Below, one piece after another: positions 20,439 to 28,590 of a stretch of 64,000 nt of DNA. The stretch lies in contig NZ_JAMFKN010000006.1 of NCBI RefSeq assembly GCF_023487995.1, positions 218,255 to 282,254 of the forward strand, written 5' to 3'. Every line of letters starts with the position of its first letter. The stretch's first letter is position 1. The translations under genes were made by a program, and so were the position numbers. The notes under the pieces were generated by a model. It saw nothing but the letters and a program-made list of their open reading frames with translations, made no database searches and was not told the origin of the DNA. The stretch comes from Thermohalobaculum sediminis. GTDB taxonomy: Bacteria > Pseudomonadota > Alphaproteobacteria > Rhodobacterales > Rhodobacteraceae.

Positions 20439-21170
20439 TTCACCCCGCATCATCCGGCGATAGCGCACCTGCGAGCCCTTGAGATGCGCGCGCATCGCGG
20501 CGCGCGCCCCGTCCTCGTCGCCCGCCGCGATGGCGTCCGCGATTCGGCGATGTTCGGCCTGCAGAAGCGCGAGATAGTCGGCGCCGCGCGCCGCCTCGCC
20601 CTGCGCCAGGCGCGCGCGCGGGATCGCGTCCCGCCCAAGCATTTCCAGGAAATCCACGAAGCGTGGATTGTTCGCCGCCCGCGCGATGGAGAGATGGAAG
20701 GCGAGGTCCGCCGCCGCCGCGGACTGGCCGGCCCCGATCGCCCGCTCGACATCGCCGAACGCCTCGTAGATCGCCTCCTCCTGCGCCGGCGAGCGGCGCA
20801 GCGCCGCCAGTCCCGCCGCCTCGCATTCCACCGCGGTCCGCAGTTCCAGCAGCTCGACTATGTCGGAAATCTTTTTCGTATCAATGTTCTGAAAGGGGTT
20901 CGTGTCCTCGGGCCGGGCCCGGATCACGAACACTCCCGCACCCTGGCGCGGCTGCACCAGGCCGTCGGCGCGCAGGGCGGCCACCGCCTCGCGGACCACG
21001 GTGCGCGAGACGCCGTAGCGCGAGGTCAGCGCGGCCTCGCTCGGCAGTTTCTCGCCGACCTCGATCCGGCCCGAGACGATCGCCTCCCTCAGGTCGCTGG
21101 CGAGCCGGACCACGAGGTTGGGGCGCGTGCCCGCATCCGCACCGGTAGGGTCGTCCTGCGTTCCGTCCAT
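20436..21170 (-). CDS. GntR/FCD-family regulator of the hexuronate operons
   Basis: The 244-residue protein has a GntR winged helix (about residues 20-85, with GEKLPSEAALTSRYGVSRTVVREA) and a C-terminal FCD ligand-binding domain (about 100-235) with helix-borne His residues (AFHLSIARAANN, EHRRIADAI). It lies between the kdgD operon and the divergent TRAP-udh operon and is flanked by matching operator-like sites, so it probably represses both until a uronate-derived ligand binds. The start is uncertain: ATG 21170 is used; a GTG at 21188 would add six residues. Confidence 0.85.
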   Translation of the reverse strand: MDGTQDDPTGADAGTRPNLVVRLASDLREAIVSGRIEVGEKLPSEAALTSRYGVSRTVVREAVAALRADGLVQPRQGAGVFVIRARPEDTNPFQNIDTKKISDIVELLELRTAVECEAAGLAALRRSPAQEEAIYEAFGDVERAIGAGQSAAAADLAFHLSIARAANNPRFVDFLEMLGRDAIPRARLAQGEAARGADYLALLQAEHRRIADAIAAGDEDGARAAMRAHLKGSQVRYRRMMRGE

Positions 21171-21251
21171 TCTCGAGGCCTCGCTCACCGCCGCGCGTCC
21201 GGTGCGATTTCCAGCATGTTAGGGCGCCCGCACGGATCTGCAATATGAATA

Positions 21252-21273
21252 TTGACAACTTGTCATATATCTT
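21252..21273 (+). promoter_or_regulatory. Promoter -35 and overlapping GntR operator before the TRAP-udh operon
   Basis: TTGACA at 21252-21257 is a consensus -35 element. A weaker TATCGT hexamer follows at a 16-base spacing (just beyond this interval). The inverted repeat TGACA-ACT-TGTCA (21253-21265) overlaps the -35 box and shares CTTGTCATAT with the site upstream of kdgD, which suits repression by the adjacent GntR protein. Confidence 0.55.
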
Positions 21274-21334
21274 TATCGTCCCGCCATCGAAGACAGCGGC
21301 GCCAACGCTGCTGCATCCGGGGAGGGAAACAAGG

Positions 21335-22315
21335 ATGACCATCGTCTCGACCATTCGCGCCGCACTGCTCGCCGGATGCGCGGCGGCCCTGTTCACGGCC
21401 TCGGCCGGCGCGCAGGAGATCCGCGGCTGGAACACGCATGCGCCGGACTACCCGGTCTCGGTGGCCATGGACCATTTCGCGGCGCTCGTGGCCGAGCGCA
21501 CCGGCGGACGGATCACGCCCAAGACCTATCACTCGGCCCAGCTTGGCGAGCAGGACCAGGCGATCGAGCAGATGCAGTTCGGCGGCATCGACTACGCCGT
21601 CTTCAACCTGACGCCGCTCAACAACCTCGTGCCCGAGACGCAGGTGACTACGCTTCCTTACGCCTTCCGCTCGGTCGATCAGATGCACCGCGTGGTCGAC
21701 GGCCCGATCGGCGCCGAGATCGCCGCCGCCATGGAGCAGGTCAACATGGTCGGCCTGGCCTGGTACGACAGCGGCGCGCGCTCGTTCTATGCCAAGACGC
21801 CGCTCGCCTCGGTGGAAGACCTCAAGGGGCTGAAGATCCGCGTGCAGAACTCGGACGTGAACGTGGCGATGGTCGAGGCGCTGGGCGCCAACGCGACGCC
21901 GATCCCGTTCGGCGAGGTCTACACCTCGATCCAGTCCGGCGTGGTCGATGGCGCCGAGAACAACTGGCCGTCCTACGAGTCGACCGCCCATTTCGAGGTC
22001 GCGCGCCACTACATCCTCGACCAGCACACCATCGTGCCCGAGATCTTCGCGGTGGCGAAGACCACCTGGGACAAGATGACCGCCGACGACCAGGCGATCG
22101 TGCGTCAGGCCGCGATCGAGAGCGCCGGGCTCCAGCGCAGGCTGTGGGCGGAGCGCGAAGCCAAGTCCGAGGCGATCGTGCGCGCTGCCGGCAATACCAT
22201 CGTCGAGCTCGAGGACAAGACCCCGTTCATCGAGAAGATGAAGCCAGTCTACGACAAGTTCGTGACCAGCGACAAGCTGCGCGACCTGCTCGCGCGCATC
22301 CAGGCGACCGAATAA
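21335..22315 (+). CDS. TRAP transporter substrate-binding protein (DctP family), probable uronate receptor
   Basis: The 326-residue periplasmic protein has a Sec signal peptide ending near SAGAQ (residue 26) and the DctP fold, with the conserved Arg region GLKIRVQNSDV (carboxylate binding in TRAP receptors) and the NNWPSYESTAHFE segment. It captures an acidic sugar for the membrane subunits encoded next. The genetic linkage to udh indicates D-galacturonate/D-glucuronate as ligand. The ATG at 21335 follows GGGGAGGGAAACAAGG. It is the first gene of the dctPQM-udh-ksd operon. Confidence 0.9.
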   Translation: MTIVSTIRAALLAGCAAALFTASAGAQEIRGWNTHAPDYPVSVAMDHFAALVAERTGGRITPKTYHSAQLGEQDQAIEQMQFGGIDYAVFNLTPLNNLVPETQVTTLPYAFRSVDQMHRVVDGPIGAEIAAAMEQVNMVGLAWYDSGARSFYAKTPLASVEDLKGLKIRVQNSDVNVAMVEALGANATPIPFGEVYTSIQSGVVDGAENNWPSYESTAHFEVARHYILDQHTIVPEIFAVAKTTWDKMTADDQAIVRQAAIESAGLQRRLWAEREAKSEAIVRAAGNTIVELEDKTPFIEKMKPVYDKFVTSDKLRDLLARIQATE

Positions 22316-22330
22316 CCCGCGCAGCCATCG

Positions 22331-22359
22331 CCCGGCCGGTGCCTTCGGGCGCGGCCGGG
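22331..22359 (+). terminator. Intercistronic stem-loop between dctP and dctQ (first TRAP operon)
   Basis: CCCGGCC / GGCCGGG form the outer stem, with an inner GCC-TTCG-GGC tetraloop hairpin. No T tract follows, so it more likely stabilises the dctP message or partially attenuates than ends transcription completely. Confidence 0.55.
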
Positions 22360-22392
22360 TGCCCCGTGTTCCCAGGTGCCGGAGCCTCGGTC

Positions 22393-22887
22393 ATGCGATT
22401 CAGGGTTCTCGACCATCTCGTCAACCTCGTCGTCGCCATGGGCGGCGTGGCGCTGGTGCTGCTGGTCGGCGTGACCGGCTGGCAGGTCTGGGGCCGTTAC
22501 GTGCTGAACGACACGCCGACCTGGGCCGAGCGGCTCTCGCTCCTGCTCATCCTCGTCGTGGCGCTGCCGCTCTCGGCGGTGGGACTGCGCGAGAACATCC
22601 ATCTCGGCATCTCGTTCTTCGCCGACATGCTGCCGCGGCGCGCCCGCAACGCGCTCGAGGTGCTGGTGACGGTGCTGCTCGCGGCGTTTGGCCTCGCGAT
22701 GGCGGTCTATTCGTGGCGGCTGGTCGAGGGCACCTGGAACCGCAACATCCCGCTGCTCGGCGTGCCGCAGGCCTACCAGTATCTGCCGCTGGTCGTCACC
22801 GGCGTCCTGATCGTGACCTTCATGGCCGAGCGCCTGTGGTTCCAGATCGCTGCGGGCGCGCGCGGCACCGGCGAGGGGGCCGACTGA
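22393..22887 (+). CDS. TRAP transporter small membrane subunit (DctQ family)
   Basis: The 164-residue protein has four predicted membrane segments (about residues 14-33, 48-66, 90-110 and 130-152) and the GRYVLNDTPTWAERLS motif of DctQ proteins. It pairs with the DctM subunit. Its stop overlaps the dctM start (TGATG), indicating translational coupling. Confidence 0.9.
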   Translation: MRFRVLDHLVNLVVAMGGVALVLLVGVTGWQVWGRYVLNDTPTWAERLSLLLILVVALPLSAVGLRENIHLGISFFADMLPRRARNALEVLVTVLLAAFGLAMAVYSWRLVEGTWNRNIPLLGVPQAYQYLPLVVTGVLIVTFMAERLWFQIAAGARGTGEGAD

Positions 22888-24173
22888 TGGGTCTCGCGAT
22901 CCTGCTCGGCTGTTTCATCCTGGGCATGCTGATCGGGATGCCGATTGCCTTCGCGCTGGGGCTCGCGGCCCTGCTTGCCGCCTTCCACGAGGGCGTGCCG
23001 CAGATCATCGTGTTCCAGCGCATGATCGCGGGGATGAACGTGTTCTCGCTGCTGGCGATCCCCTTCTTCATCTTCGCGGGCGAGCTGATGATGCGCGGTG
23101 GTATCGCGCTCCGGCTGGTGCAATTCGCGCAGGCCGTGGTGGGGCGGATGCGCGGCGGGCTCGGGCTGGTCAACGTGCTCTCCTCGATGCTGTTCGGCGG
23201 CATCTCGGGCTCGGCGGTGGCGGATACCTCGGCGCTCGGCTCGGTGCTCATCCCGATGATGCGGGCGCGCGGCTATGACGACGACTTCTCGGTCAACGTC
23301 ACCGTGACGTCGTCGATCGCGGGCGTCGTGGTGCCGCCCAGCCACAACATGATCCTCTACTCGCTCGCGGCGGGTGGGGGGATCTCGATCTCGGGGCTGT
23401 TCCTCGCCGGCGTCGTGCCCGGGGCACTCATGTGCCTGTGCCTCGGCATCGCGACCTACGCGGTGGCGGTGCGCCGTGGCTATCCCTCCGAGGCCTTCCC
23501 CGGCTGGCGGGCGGTGGCGATGGCAGGGCTGGTGGCGATCCCGGGGCTGCTGACGGCGGTGGTGATCATCGGCGGGGTGATCTCGGGCATCTTCACGGTG
23601 ACCGAATCCGCCGCCGTGGGCGTGATCTACGCGCTTCTGGTCACCGGCGTCGTCTACCGCTCGCTGGGCCTGCGCGCCTTCTGGGAGAGCGTGGTCCAGT
23701 CGATCCGCACCACGGCGATGGTGATGATCCTGATCGGCACGGCCACTTCCTTCGCCTATTTCCTCGCGCTCTACGAGGTGCCGGCGCTGATCCTCGACGC
23801 GCTGCTTGGGGTGTCCGACAACCCGCTGGTGATCCTGCTGCTGATCAACCTCTCGCTGCTGGTGCTGGGCACCTTCATGGACATGGGCGCGCTGATCCTG
23901 ATCTGCACGCCGATCTTCCTGCCCGTGGTGCGCGAGATCGGCATGGACCCGGTGCAGTTCGGCATCGTGCTGATGATGAACCTCGGTCTGGGCTTGACGA
24001 CGCCGCCCGTGGGGGCCTGTCTGTTCGTGGGTTGCTCGATCGCCAAGGTGCGGATCGAGAGCGTCCTGCGCACGATCTGGCCCTTCTACCTCGCGGTGCT
24101 GGTGGCGCTGGCGCTGACGACCTATCTGCCCGCGGTCTCGCTGACCCTGCCGGGCCTGCTGCAGGGGGGCTGA
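22887..24173 (+). CDS. TRAP transporter large permease subunit (DctM family)
   Basis: This 428-residue, roughly 12-segment permease drives sodium- or proton-coupled uptake of the substrate delivered by DctP. Family motifs include GGISGSAVADTSALGSVLIP and VVPPSHNMILYS, and GLTTPPVGACLF near the C-terminus. It overlaps dctQ by one base and is followed by udh after one base. Confidence 0.92.
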   Translation: MGLAILLGCFILGMLIGMPIAFALGLAALLAAFHEGVPQIIVFQRMIAGMNVFSLLAIPFFIFAGELMMRGGIALRLVQFAQAVVGRMRGGLGLVNVLSSMLFGGISGSAVADTSALGSVLIPMMRARGYDDDFSVNVTVTSSIAGVVVPPSHNMILYSLAAGGGISISGLFLAGVVPGALMCLCLGIATYAVAVRRGYPSEAFPGWRAVAMAGLVAIPGLLTAVVIIGGVISGIFTVTESAAVGVIYALLVTGVVYRSLGLRAFWESVVQSIRTTAMVMILIGTATSFAYFLALYEVPALILDALLGVSDNPLVILLLINLSLLVLGTFMDMGALILICTPIFLPVVREIGMDPVQFGIVLMMNLGLGLTTPPVGACLFVGCSIAKVRIESVLRTIWPFYLAVLVALALTTYLPAVSLTLPGLLQGG

Positions 24174-24174
24174 G

Positions 24175-24969
24175 ATGCTCGAACGCCTTCTCGTCACCGG
24201 TGCTGCGGGCGGGCTTGCCCGAATGATCCGCCCCGAACTCGGCCGGCTTGCGCTCGCCCTGCGGCTTAGCGACATCGCCGCCGCGCCCGCGGGCGAGACG
24301 GCCGAGTGGGTACGCTGCGACCTCGGCGACGCCGATGCGGTGGACGGGCTGGTCGAGGGCTGTGACGGCATCCTGCATCTGGGTGGCATCTCGACCGAGA
24401 ACAGCTTCGGCCGGATCCTGAATGCCAACATCGTGGGCGTGCACAATCTCTACGAGGCCGCGCGCCGCCACGGCCGGCCGCGGATCTTCTTCGCCAGTTC
24501 CAATCACGTCGTCGGCTTCTACCGCCAGGACGAGCGCATCGACACCGATGCCCCGCACAGGCCCGATGGCTGGTATGGCGTCTCGAAGTCCTTCGGCGAG
24601 GCGGTGGCGCTGATGTATTTCCACAAGTTCGGGCAGGAGAGCGCGCTGGTCCGCATCGGCTCGTGCTTTGCCGAGCCGAAGGACCACAGGATGCTCGCGA
24701 CATGGTTCGCGCCCGAGGATTTCGTGGCGCTGGCAGAATGTGTCTTCGCCGTGCCGCGCCTGGGCTGTCCGGTGGTCTACGGGGTCTCTGACAACGATGC
24801 CTCGTGGTGGGACAATGCCGGCGCGGCTCATCTGGGCTGGCGTCCCCGGCACAACGCCGCCGCCTTCGCCGGGAAGATTGCGGCGAGCGTCCCGCTGCCC
24901 GACAAGGACGACCCGCGCGCCGTCTATCAGGGCGGCGCTTTCACCGCCGAGCCGATCCACGAGGAGTGA
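24175..24969 (+). CDS. udh: Uronate dehydrogenase
   Basis: Udh oxidises D-galacturonate or D-glucuronate to the aldarolactone with NAD, the first committed step of the oxidative uronate route. The 264-residue SDR shows LLVTGAAGGLARMIRPEL, GILHLGGIS, FASSNHVVGFY and the catalytic Tyr134 and Lys138 in YGVSKSFGE. The LVRIGSCFAEPKDHRMLATW segment and the tail YQGGAFTAEPI match the Agrobacterium enzyme closely. It follows dctM after one base. Confidence 0.92.
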   Translation: MLERLLVTGAAGGLARMIRPELGRLALALRLSDIAAAPAGETAEWVRCDLGDADAVDGLVEGCDGILHLGGISTENSFGRILNANIVGVHNLYEAARRHGRPRIFFASSNHVVGFYRQDERIDTDAPHRPDGWYGVSKSFGEAVALMYFHKFGQESALVRIGSCFAEPKDHRMLATWFAPEDFVALAECVFAVPRLGCPVVYGVSDNDASWWDNAGAAHLGWRPRHNAAAFAGKIAASVPLPDKDDPRAVYQGGAFTAEPIHEE

Positions 24970-24974
24970 GACGC

Positions 24975-26480
24975 ATGCCCATGGGACACCATCTGATCGC
25001 GGGAGAGGCCGTCTCAGGCGGCCCGAGCTTCGCGTCGAGTCCGGTCGAGGGGCCCGCGCGGGACTTCCCCATGGGTTCGCCCGACCTCGTCGACCGCGCC
25101 TGCCGGGCGGCGGAGGATGCCTTCGAGACCTTCGGCTTCACCTCGCGCGCCGAGCGGGCGGCGCTGCTGGACGCAATCGCCGGCGAGATCGACGCCCGCG
25201 AGCCCGCGATCACCGAGATCGGCACGCGCGAGACCGGATTGCCGGCGGCGCGGCTCGAAGGCGAGCGCGGGCGCACCACGGGGCAGCTTCGTCTCTTTGC
25301 CGCGCATATCCTGAAGGGCGAGTATCTCGACCGGCGCCACGATGCGGCGCTGCCCGACCGTCAGCCGGCGCCCCGCCCGGATCTGCGCCTGATCCAGCGG
25401 CCCATCGGGCCTGTCGCGGTGTTCGGCGCCTCGAACTTCCCGCTGGCCTTCTCGACCGCGGGTGGCGACACCGCCTCGGCGCTCGCGGCGGGCTGCCCGG
25501 TCGTCGTGAAGGGACACGAGGCGCACCCCGGAACCGGCGAGATCGTGGCCGAGGCGATCGCGGCGGCCATCGCCCGCTGCGGCATGCCGGCGGGCGTGTT
25601 CAGCTTCATCCATGGCGGCGCGCGCGAGGTGGGCGAGGCACTGGTCCGCCATCCCCTTATCCGGGCGGTGGGGTTCACCGGCTCGCTGCGTGGCGGGCGG
25701 GCGTTGTTCGACCTCTGCGCCGCGCGGCCCGAGCCGATCCCGTTCTTCGGCGAGCTCGGCTCGGTCAACCCGATGTTTGTGCTGCCGGCGGCGCTGGGTG
25801 CGCGCGGGGCAGGGATCGCCGGGGGTTGGGCGGGCTCGCTGACCATGGGAGTGGGGCAGTTCTGCACCAATCCCGGCATCGCAGTCGCGATCGACGGCCC
25901 CGGCCTCGACGCCTTCGTCGAGGCGGCGCGCGGCGCGCTCGCATCGGTGGCGGCCCAGACCATGCTGACCAACGGGATCGCCGCCGCCTATCGCGAGGGG
26001 GCGGGGCGTGTCGGTTCCGCGCCGGGCGTCGAGCCGGTTCTGAGCACCGCTTGCGAGGGCCGCAACGCCGCGCCCTGCCTCTATGCCACCACCGGGCGGG
26101 CCTGGCTCGCCGACGAGGGGTTGGCCGCCGAGGTGTTCGGCCCGCTCGGGCTGGTGGTGCGGGTGGCGGATGCCGATGAGATGCTCGCCGTCGCCCGCCA
26201 TCTGCATGGGCAGCTCACCTGCACGCTCCATCTCGACGACGGCGACACTGGGCTTGCGCGGCGCCTGATGCCGGTGCTCGAGCGAAAGGCGGGACGCGTC
26301 CTCGCCAACGGCTTTCCCACCGGGGTCGAGGTCGGCGATGCCATGGTGCATGGCGGGCCCTATCCGGCCTCGACCAATTTCGGCGCGACTTCGGTCGGCA
26401 CGCTGGCGATCCGGCGATTCCTGCGGCCGGTCTGCTTCCAGAACATGCCGGCCGCGCTCCTGCCCGCGGATCTGCAGTGA
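24975..26480 (+). CDS. 2-oxoglutarate semialdehyde dehydrogenase (NADP-type aldehyde dehydrogenase)
   Basis: This oxidises 2-oxoglutarate semialdehyde, the KdgD product, to 2-oxoglutarate. The 501-residue aldehyde dehydrogenase has catalytic Cys297 in GVGQFCTNPG and general base Glu260 in FFGELGSVNP, with GASNFPLAFSTAGGDTASAL and VVVKGHEAHPGTGE in the cofactor domain, as in known KGSA dehydrogenases. The ATG at 24975 gives the family start MGHHLIAGE; it lies 5 bases after udh. It is the only enzyme of this type in the window, so the AraD/XylX branch of the second cluster probably depends on it too. Confidence 0.9.
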   Translation: MPMGHHLIAGEAVSGGPSFASSPVEGPARDFPMGSPDLVDRACRAAEDAFETFGFTSRAERAALLDAIAGEIDAREPAITEIGTRETGLPAARLEGERGRTTGQLRLFAAHILKGEYLDRRHDAALPDRQPAPRPDLRLIQRPIGPVAVFGASNFPLAFSTAGGDTASALAAGCPVVVKGHEAHPGTGEIVAEAIAAAIARCGMPAGVFSFIHGGAREVGEALVRHPLIRAVGFTGSLRGGRALFDLCAARPEPIPFFGELGSVNPMFVLPAALGARGAGIAGGWAGSLTMGVGQFCTNPGIAVAIDGPGLDAFVEAARGALASVAAQTMLTNGIAAAYREGAGRVGSAPGVEPVLSTACEGRNAAPCLYATTGRAWLADEGLAAEVFGPLGLVVRVADADEMLAVARHLHGQLTCTLHLDDGDTGLARRLMPVLERKAGRVLANGFPTGVEVGDAMVHGGPYPASTNFGATSVGTLAIRRFLRPVCFQNMPAALLPADLQ

Positions 26481-26500
26481 GGCAGGTGGCGCGCCCCGCC

Positions 26501-26521
26501 CGCCCCGGCGCTGCCGGGGCG
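26501..26521. terminator. Bidirectional terminator between converging genes
   Basis: A perfect 9-base stem (CGCCCCGGC / GCCGGGGCG) with a 3-base loop sits between the aldehyde dehydrogenase stop and the stop of the convergent gntR gene. Confidence 0.6.
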
Positions 26522-27238
26522 TCAGAGCGCGGCACCCGCGTGCCGCGCGGCGGCCGCCTCGGACTCGGGCTCGGGGGCAGGGGGCTCCTCGGCGGTCTCC
26601 CCGGCAAGGTAGCGGCGGATATTGTCGAGCAGCGCCTCGAGATGGGCTTCGATCTCGACCTTGACCCGGTGCGGGTCGCGCGCCTCCAGCGCCGCAACGA
26701 TCGCCCCATGCTGGCGCAGCACGCGGTCGCGGCTGCGGCGCTGCTTGGCCGAGAGATAGCGCGCGCGCCACAGCCGCGCGAGGAAACCCATGTGGGTCTC
26801 CCACAGCGCCCGGTTGTGCGATGCCCGGGCGATGGCGATGTGGAATTGCATGTCGATCTCGAACAGGTCGAGCGTGTCCACGCGGTCATAGGCGTCCGCG
26901 ATCTGCTCGTGCAGGGCGCGGATCCGCGCGATCTCGGCGTCGCTCGCATGCCGGCAGGCCAACTCGCCCGACAAGAGCTCGAGCGCGCGCAGCACCTCGA
27001 CCGACTCGGCGATCTCGCGGAAGCACGGGTTCGCGACGATCGGGCTGCGCGCGGGGCGCAGTTGCACCAGCCCCTCCTTGGCGAGGATGCGGATCGCCTC
27101 GCGCATCGGCGTGCGGCTGACATCCATCTCCTCGGCCAGCACGCGCTCCTTGATCGGCGCGCCGGGCGCAAGCTTTCCGCGCAGAATGTCACGCCTCAAC
27201 TGATCGGCGATGTCGACGGACAGGGCTTCCCGTGCCAC
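26522..27238 (-). CDS. GntR/FCD-family regulator (second cluster)
   Basis: The 238-residue protein has a GntR winged helix (about residues 5-75, GAPIKERVLAEEMDVSRTPM) and an FCD domain (about 85-215, with DMQFHIAIARASHN and HGAIVAALEA metal/ligand-site residues). A GTG start at 27238 is chosen because GGAG lies about 7 bases upstream and it begins the conserved domain; longer in-frame extensions run through the operator region. The C-terminal tail is Glu/Pro/Ala-rich. It is divergent from the second TRAP operon, whose promoter is flanked by two TGGTATACCA palindromes that it probably binds. Confidence 0.85.
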   Translation of the reverse strand: MAREALSVDIADQLRRDILRGKLAPGAPIKERVLAEEMDVSRTPMREAIRILAKEGLVQLRPARSPIVANPCFREIAESVEVLRALELLSGELACRHASDAEIARIRALHEQIADAYDRVDTLDLFEIDMQFHIAIARASHNRALWETHMGFLARLWRARYLSAKQRRSRDRVLRQHGAIVAALEARDPHRVKVEIEAHLEALLDNIRRYLAGETAEEPPAPEPESEAAAARHAGAAL

Positions 27239-27322
27239 GCTCGCTCCATCTCTGATTCCGGGTCTGCGCCGCGCCCCGCGGAAGGCCCGCACTGCAGGGA
27301 GGACATCGGGCGAGCCCACGAA

Positions 27323-27336
27323 TTTGGTATACCATT
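27323..27336. promoter_or_regulatory. Operator palindrome O1 (TGGTATACCA core)
   Basis: The 10-base perfect palindrome TGGTATACCA with AT-rich flanks lies just upstream of the -35 element of the second TRAP operon. It matches sites at 27379 and 41380. Confidence 0.7.
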
Positions 27337-27341
27337 TTTCG

Positions 27342-27369
27342 TTGATTGTCGAGACTCTGCCGTTTATAC
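27342..27369 (+). promoter_or_regulatory. Sigma70-type promoter of the second TRAP operon
   Basis: TTGATT (27342-27347) and TTATAC (27364-27369) are separated by 16 bases. The element sits between operators O1 and O2, so repressor bound at both sites would occlude it. Confidence 0.6.
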
Positions 27370-27378
27370 GGTCAACTG

Positions 27379-27392
27379 AATGGTATACCATT
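27379..27392. promoter_or_regulatory. Operator palindrome O2 (AATGGTATACCATT)
   Basis: A perfect 14-base palindrome lies about 10 bases downstream of the -10 element, over the expected transcription start. Confidence 0.75.
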
Positions 27393-27461
27393 CTAGCCTG
27401 CCGGCCGGTGGGCCTGCTCGAGAGAAACGGCGGAACGTATCGCCGAACAGGGAGGAAGACG

Positions 27462-28478
27462 ATGAAGTTCAAGGGTTTCCTGGTCTCGGTCGCGGCTGCG
27501 GCCCTGCTTGTCGCCCCGGCGGCCGCGCAAAGCGTGACGCTGCGCATCCAGACGCACTACGCGCCCGAGACGGTCTCGGGCAAGCTCGCCGGCCAGTTCG
27601 TCGATGACGTGCAGACCATGTCGGGCGGCGACATCAAGATCGAGATGTTCTACTCGTCCTCGGTCGTCGCGACCGTCGAGACCTTCGATGCGGCCGCCAA
27701 CGGCATCCTCGACTGCGACATGACCGGCGGCGCCTATCAGACCGGCAAGAACGCGGGCTTCCAGTTCGTCGGCGACATCATGGGCGGCTATGACACGCCC
27801 TATCAGCAGCTCTCGTGGCTCTATCACGGCGGCGGCTACGACGCGGCCCAGCAGCTTTACAACGCCCAGGGCATGCAGCTGATCGGCTGGTGGATCTACG
27901 GCCAGGAATCCTTCGCCTCGAACAAGCCACTCACCGGCGTGGCCGACCTCAAGGACTGGAAGTTCCGCTCGCCTCCGGGGCTCGAGACCGACATCTTCGC
28001 CTCGCTCGGCGCCTCGCCGATCGTGATGGACTTCACCGAGATCTTCACCGCGCTCGAGACCAAGATCATCGACGGCGCCGATGCCTCGGGTCTTGCGAAC
28101 AACAAGGGCATGGGGCTCTACGACATCTCCAAGCACGCGACCTTCCCGGGCTTCCACTCGATGCCCTCGGACCATCTCGCCTGCAACAAGGCGGTGTGGG
28201 ACGGGTTGACCGATGCGCAGCGCCGCATCATCGACACCGCGATGCAGAAGCTGTCGCTGCAGACCGCGCTGACCTTCGAGCGCGCCAATGCCGCGGCTGC
28301 CGCTCAGCTCGAGGCCCAGGGCGTGAGCCTGCACAACTGGTCGCGCGAGGAACGCATGAAGTTCCGCGAGGCCGCGCAGACCCAGTGGGATGTCTGGGCC
28401 CAGAAGTCGCCCGAGGCCAAGGCCCTGGTCGAGAGCCATCGCGCCTATCTCAAGGAACTCGGCCTCCTGGCCAATTGA
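27462..28478 (+). CDS. TRAP transporter substrate-binding protein (DctP family), second system
   Basis: The 338-residue protein has a signal peptide (MKFKGFLVSVAAAALLVAPA, cleavage near AAAQS) and a DctP fold. The Arg-containing strand DLKDWKFRSPPGLETD and IIDGADASGLANNKGMG are visible; it is only distantly like the first receptor and closer to the TakP/2-oxo-acid branch. The ligand is probably a sugar acid (aldonate or uronate), inferred from the downstream genes. GGAGGAAGACG precedes the ATG. Transcription is probably controlled by the O1/O2 operators. Confidence 0.88.
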   Translation: MKFKGFLVSVAAAALLVAPAAAQSVTLRIQTHYAPETVSGKLAGQFVDDVQTMSGGDIKIEMFYSSSVVATVETFDAAANGILDCDMTGGAYQTGKNAGFQFVGDIMGGYDTPYQQLSWLYHGGGYDAAQQLYNAQGMQLIGWWIYGQESFASNKPLTGVADLKDWKFRSPPGLETDIFASLGASPIVMDFTEIFTALETKIIDGADASGLANNKGMGLYDISKHATFPGFHSMPSDHLACNKAVWDGLTDAQRRIIDTAMQKLSLQTALTFERANAAAAAQLEAQGVSLHNWSREERMKFREAAQTQWDVWAQKSPEAKALVESHRAYLKELGLLAN

Positions 28479-28510
28479 CCTGCCCTGCATGACGGCAGTC
28501 TGACGCCGAT

Positions 28511-28542
28511 CGGGGCGGGCCCTTGCGGGACCGCCCCGTCTT
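28511..28542 (+). terminator. Intercistronic stem-loop between dctP and dctQ (second TRAP operon)
   Basis: CGGGGCGG / CCGCCCCG form an 8-base outer stem with an inner CCC-TTGC-GGG hairpin, followed by TCTT. It occupies the same place as the hairpin in the first TRAP operon and may lower expression of the membrane subunits relative to the receptor. Confidence 0.6.
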
Positions 28543-28590
28543 CCCGGCGGCAGCGGGACGCGGCGGCGCGCGAGAATTGTGGGGGAGGCC

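Noticed and set aside
22773..24446. A 557-codon minus-strand open frame rich in His, Arg and Asp
   Set aside because: It mirrors the codon pattern of dctM; no domain is visible.
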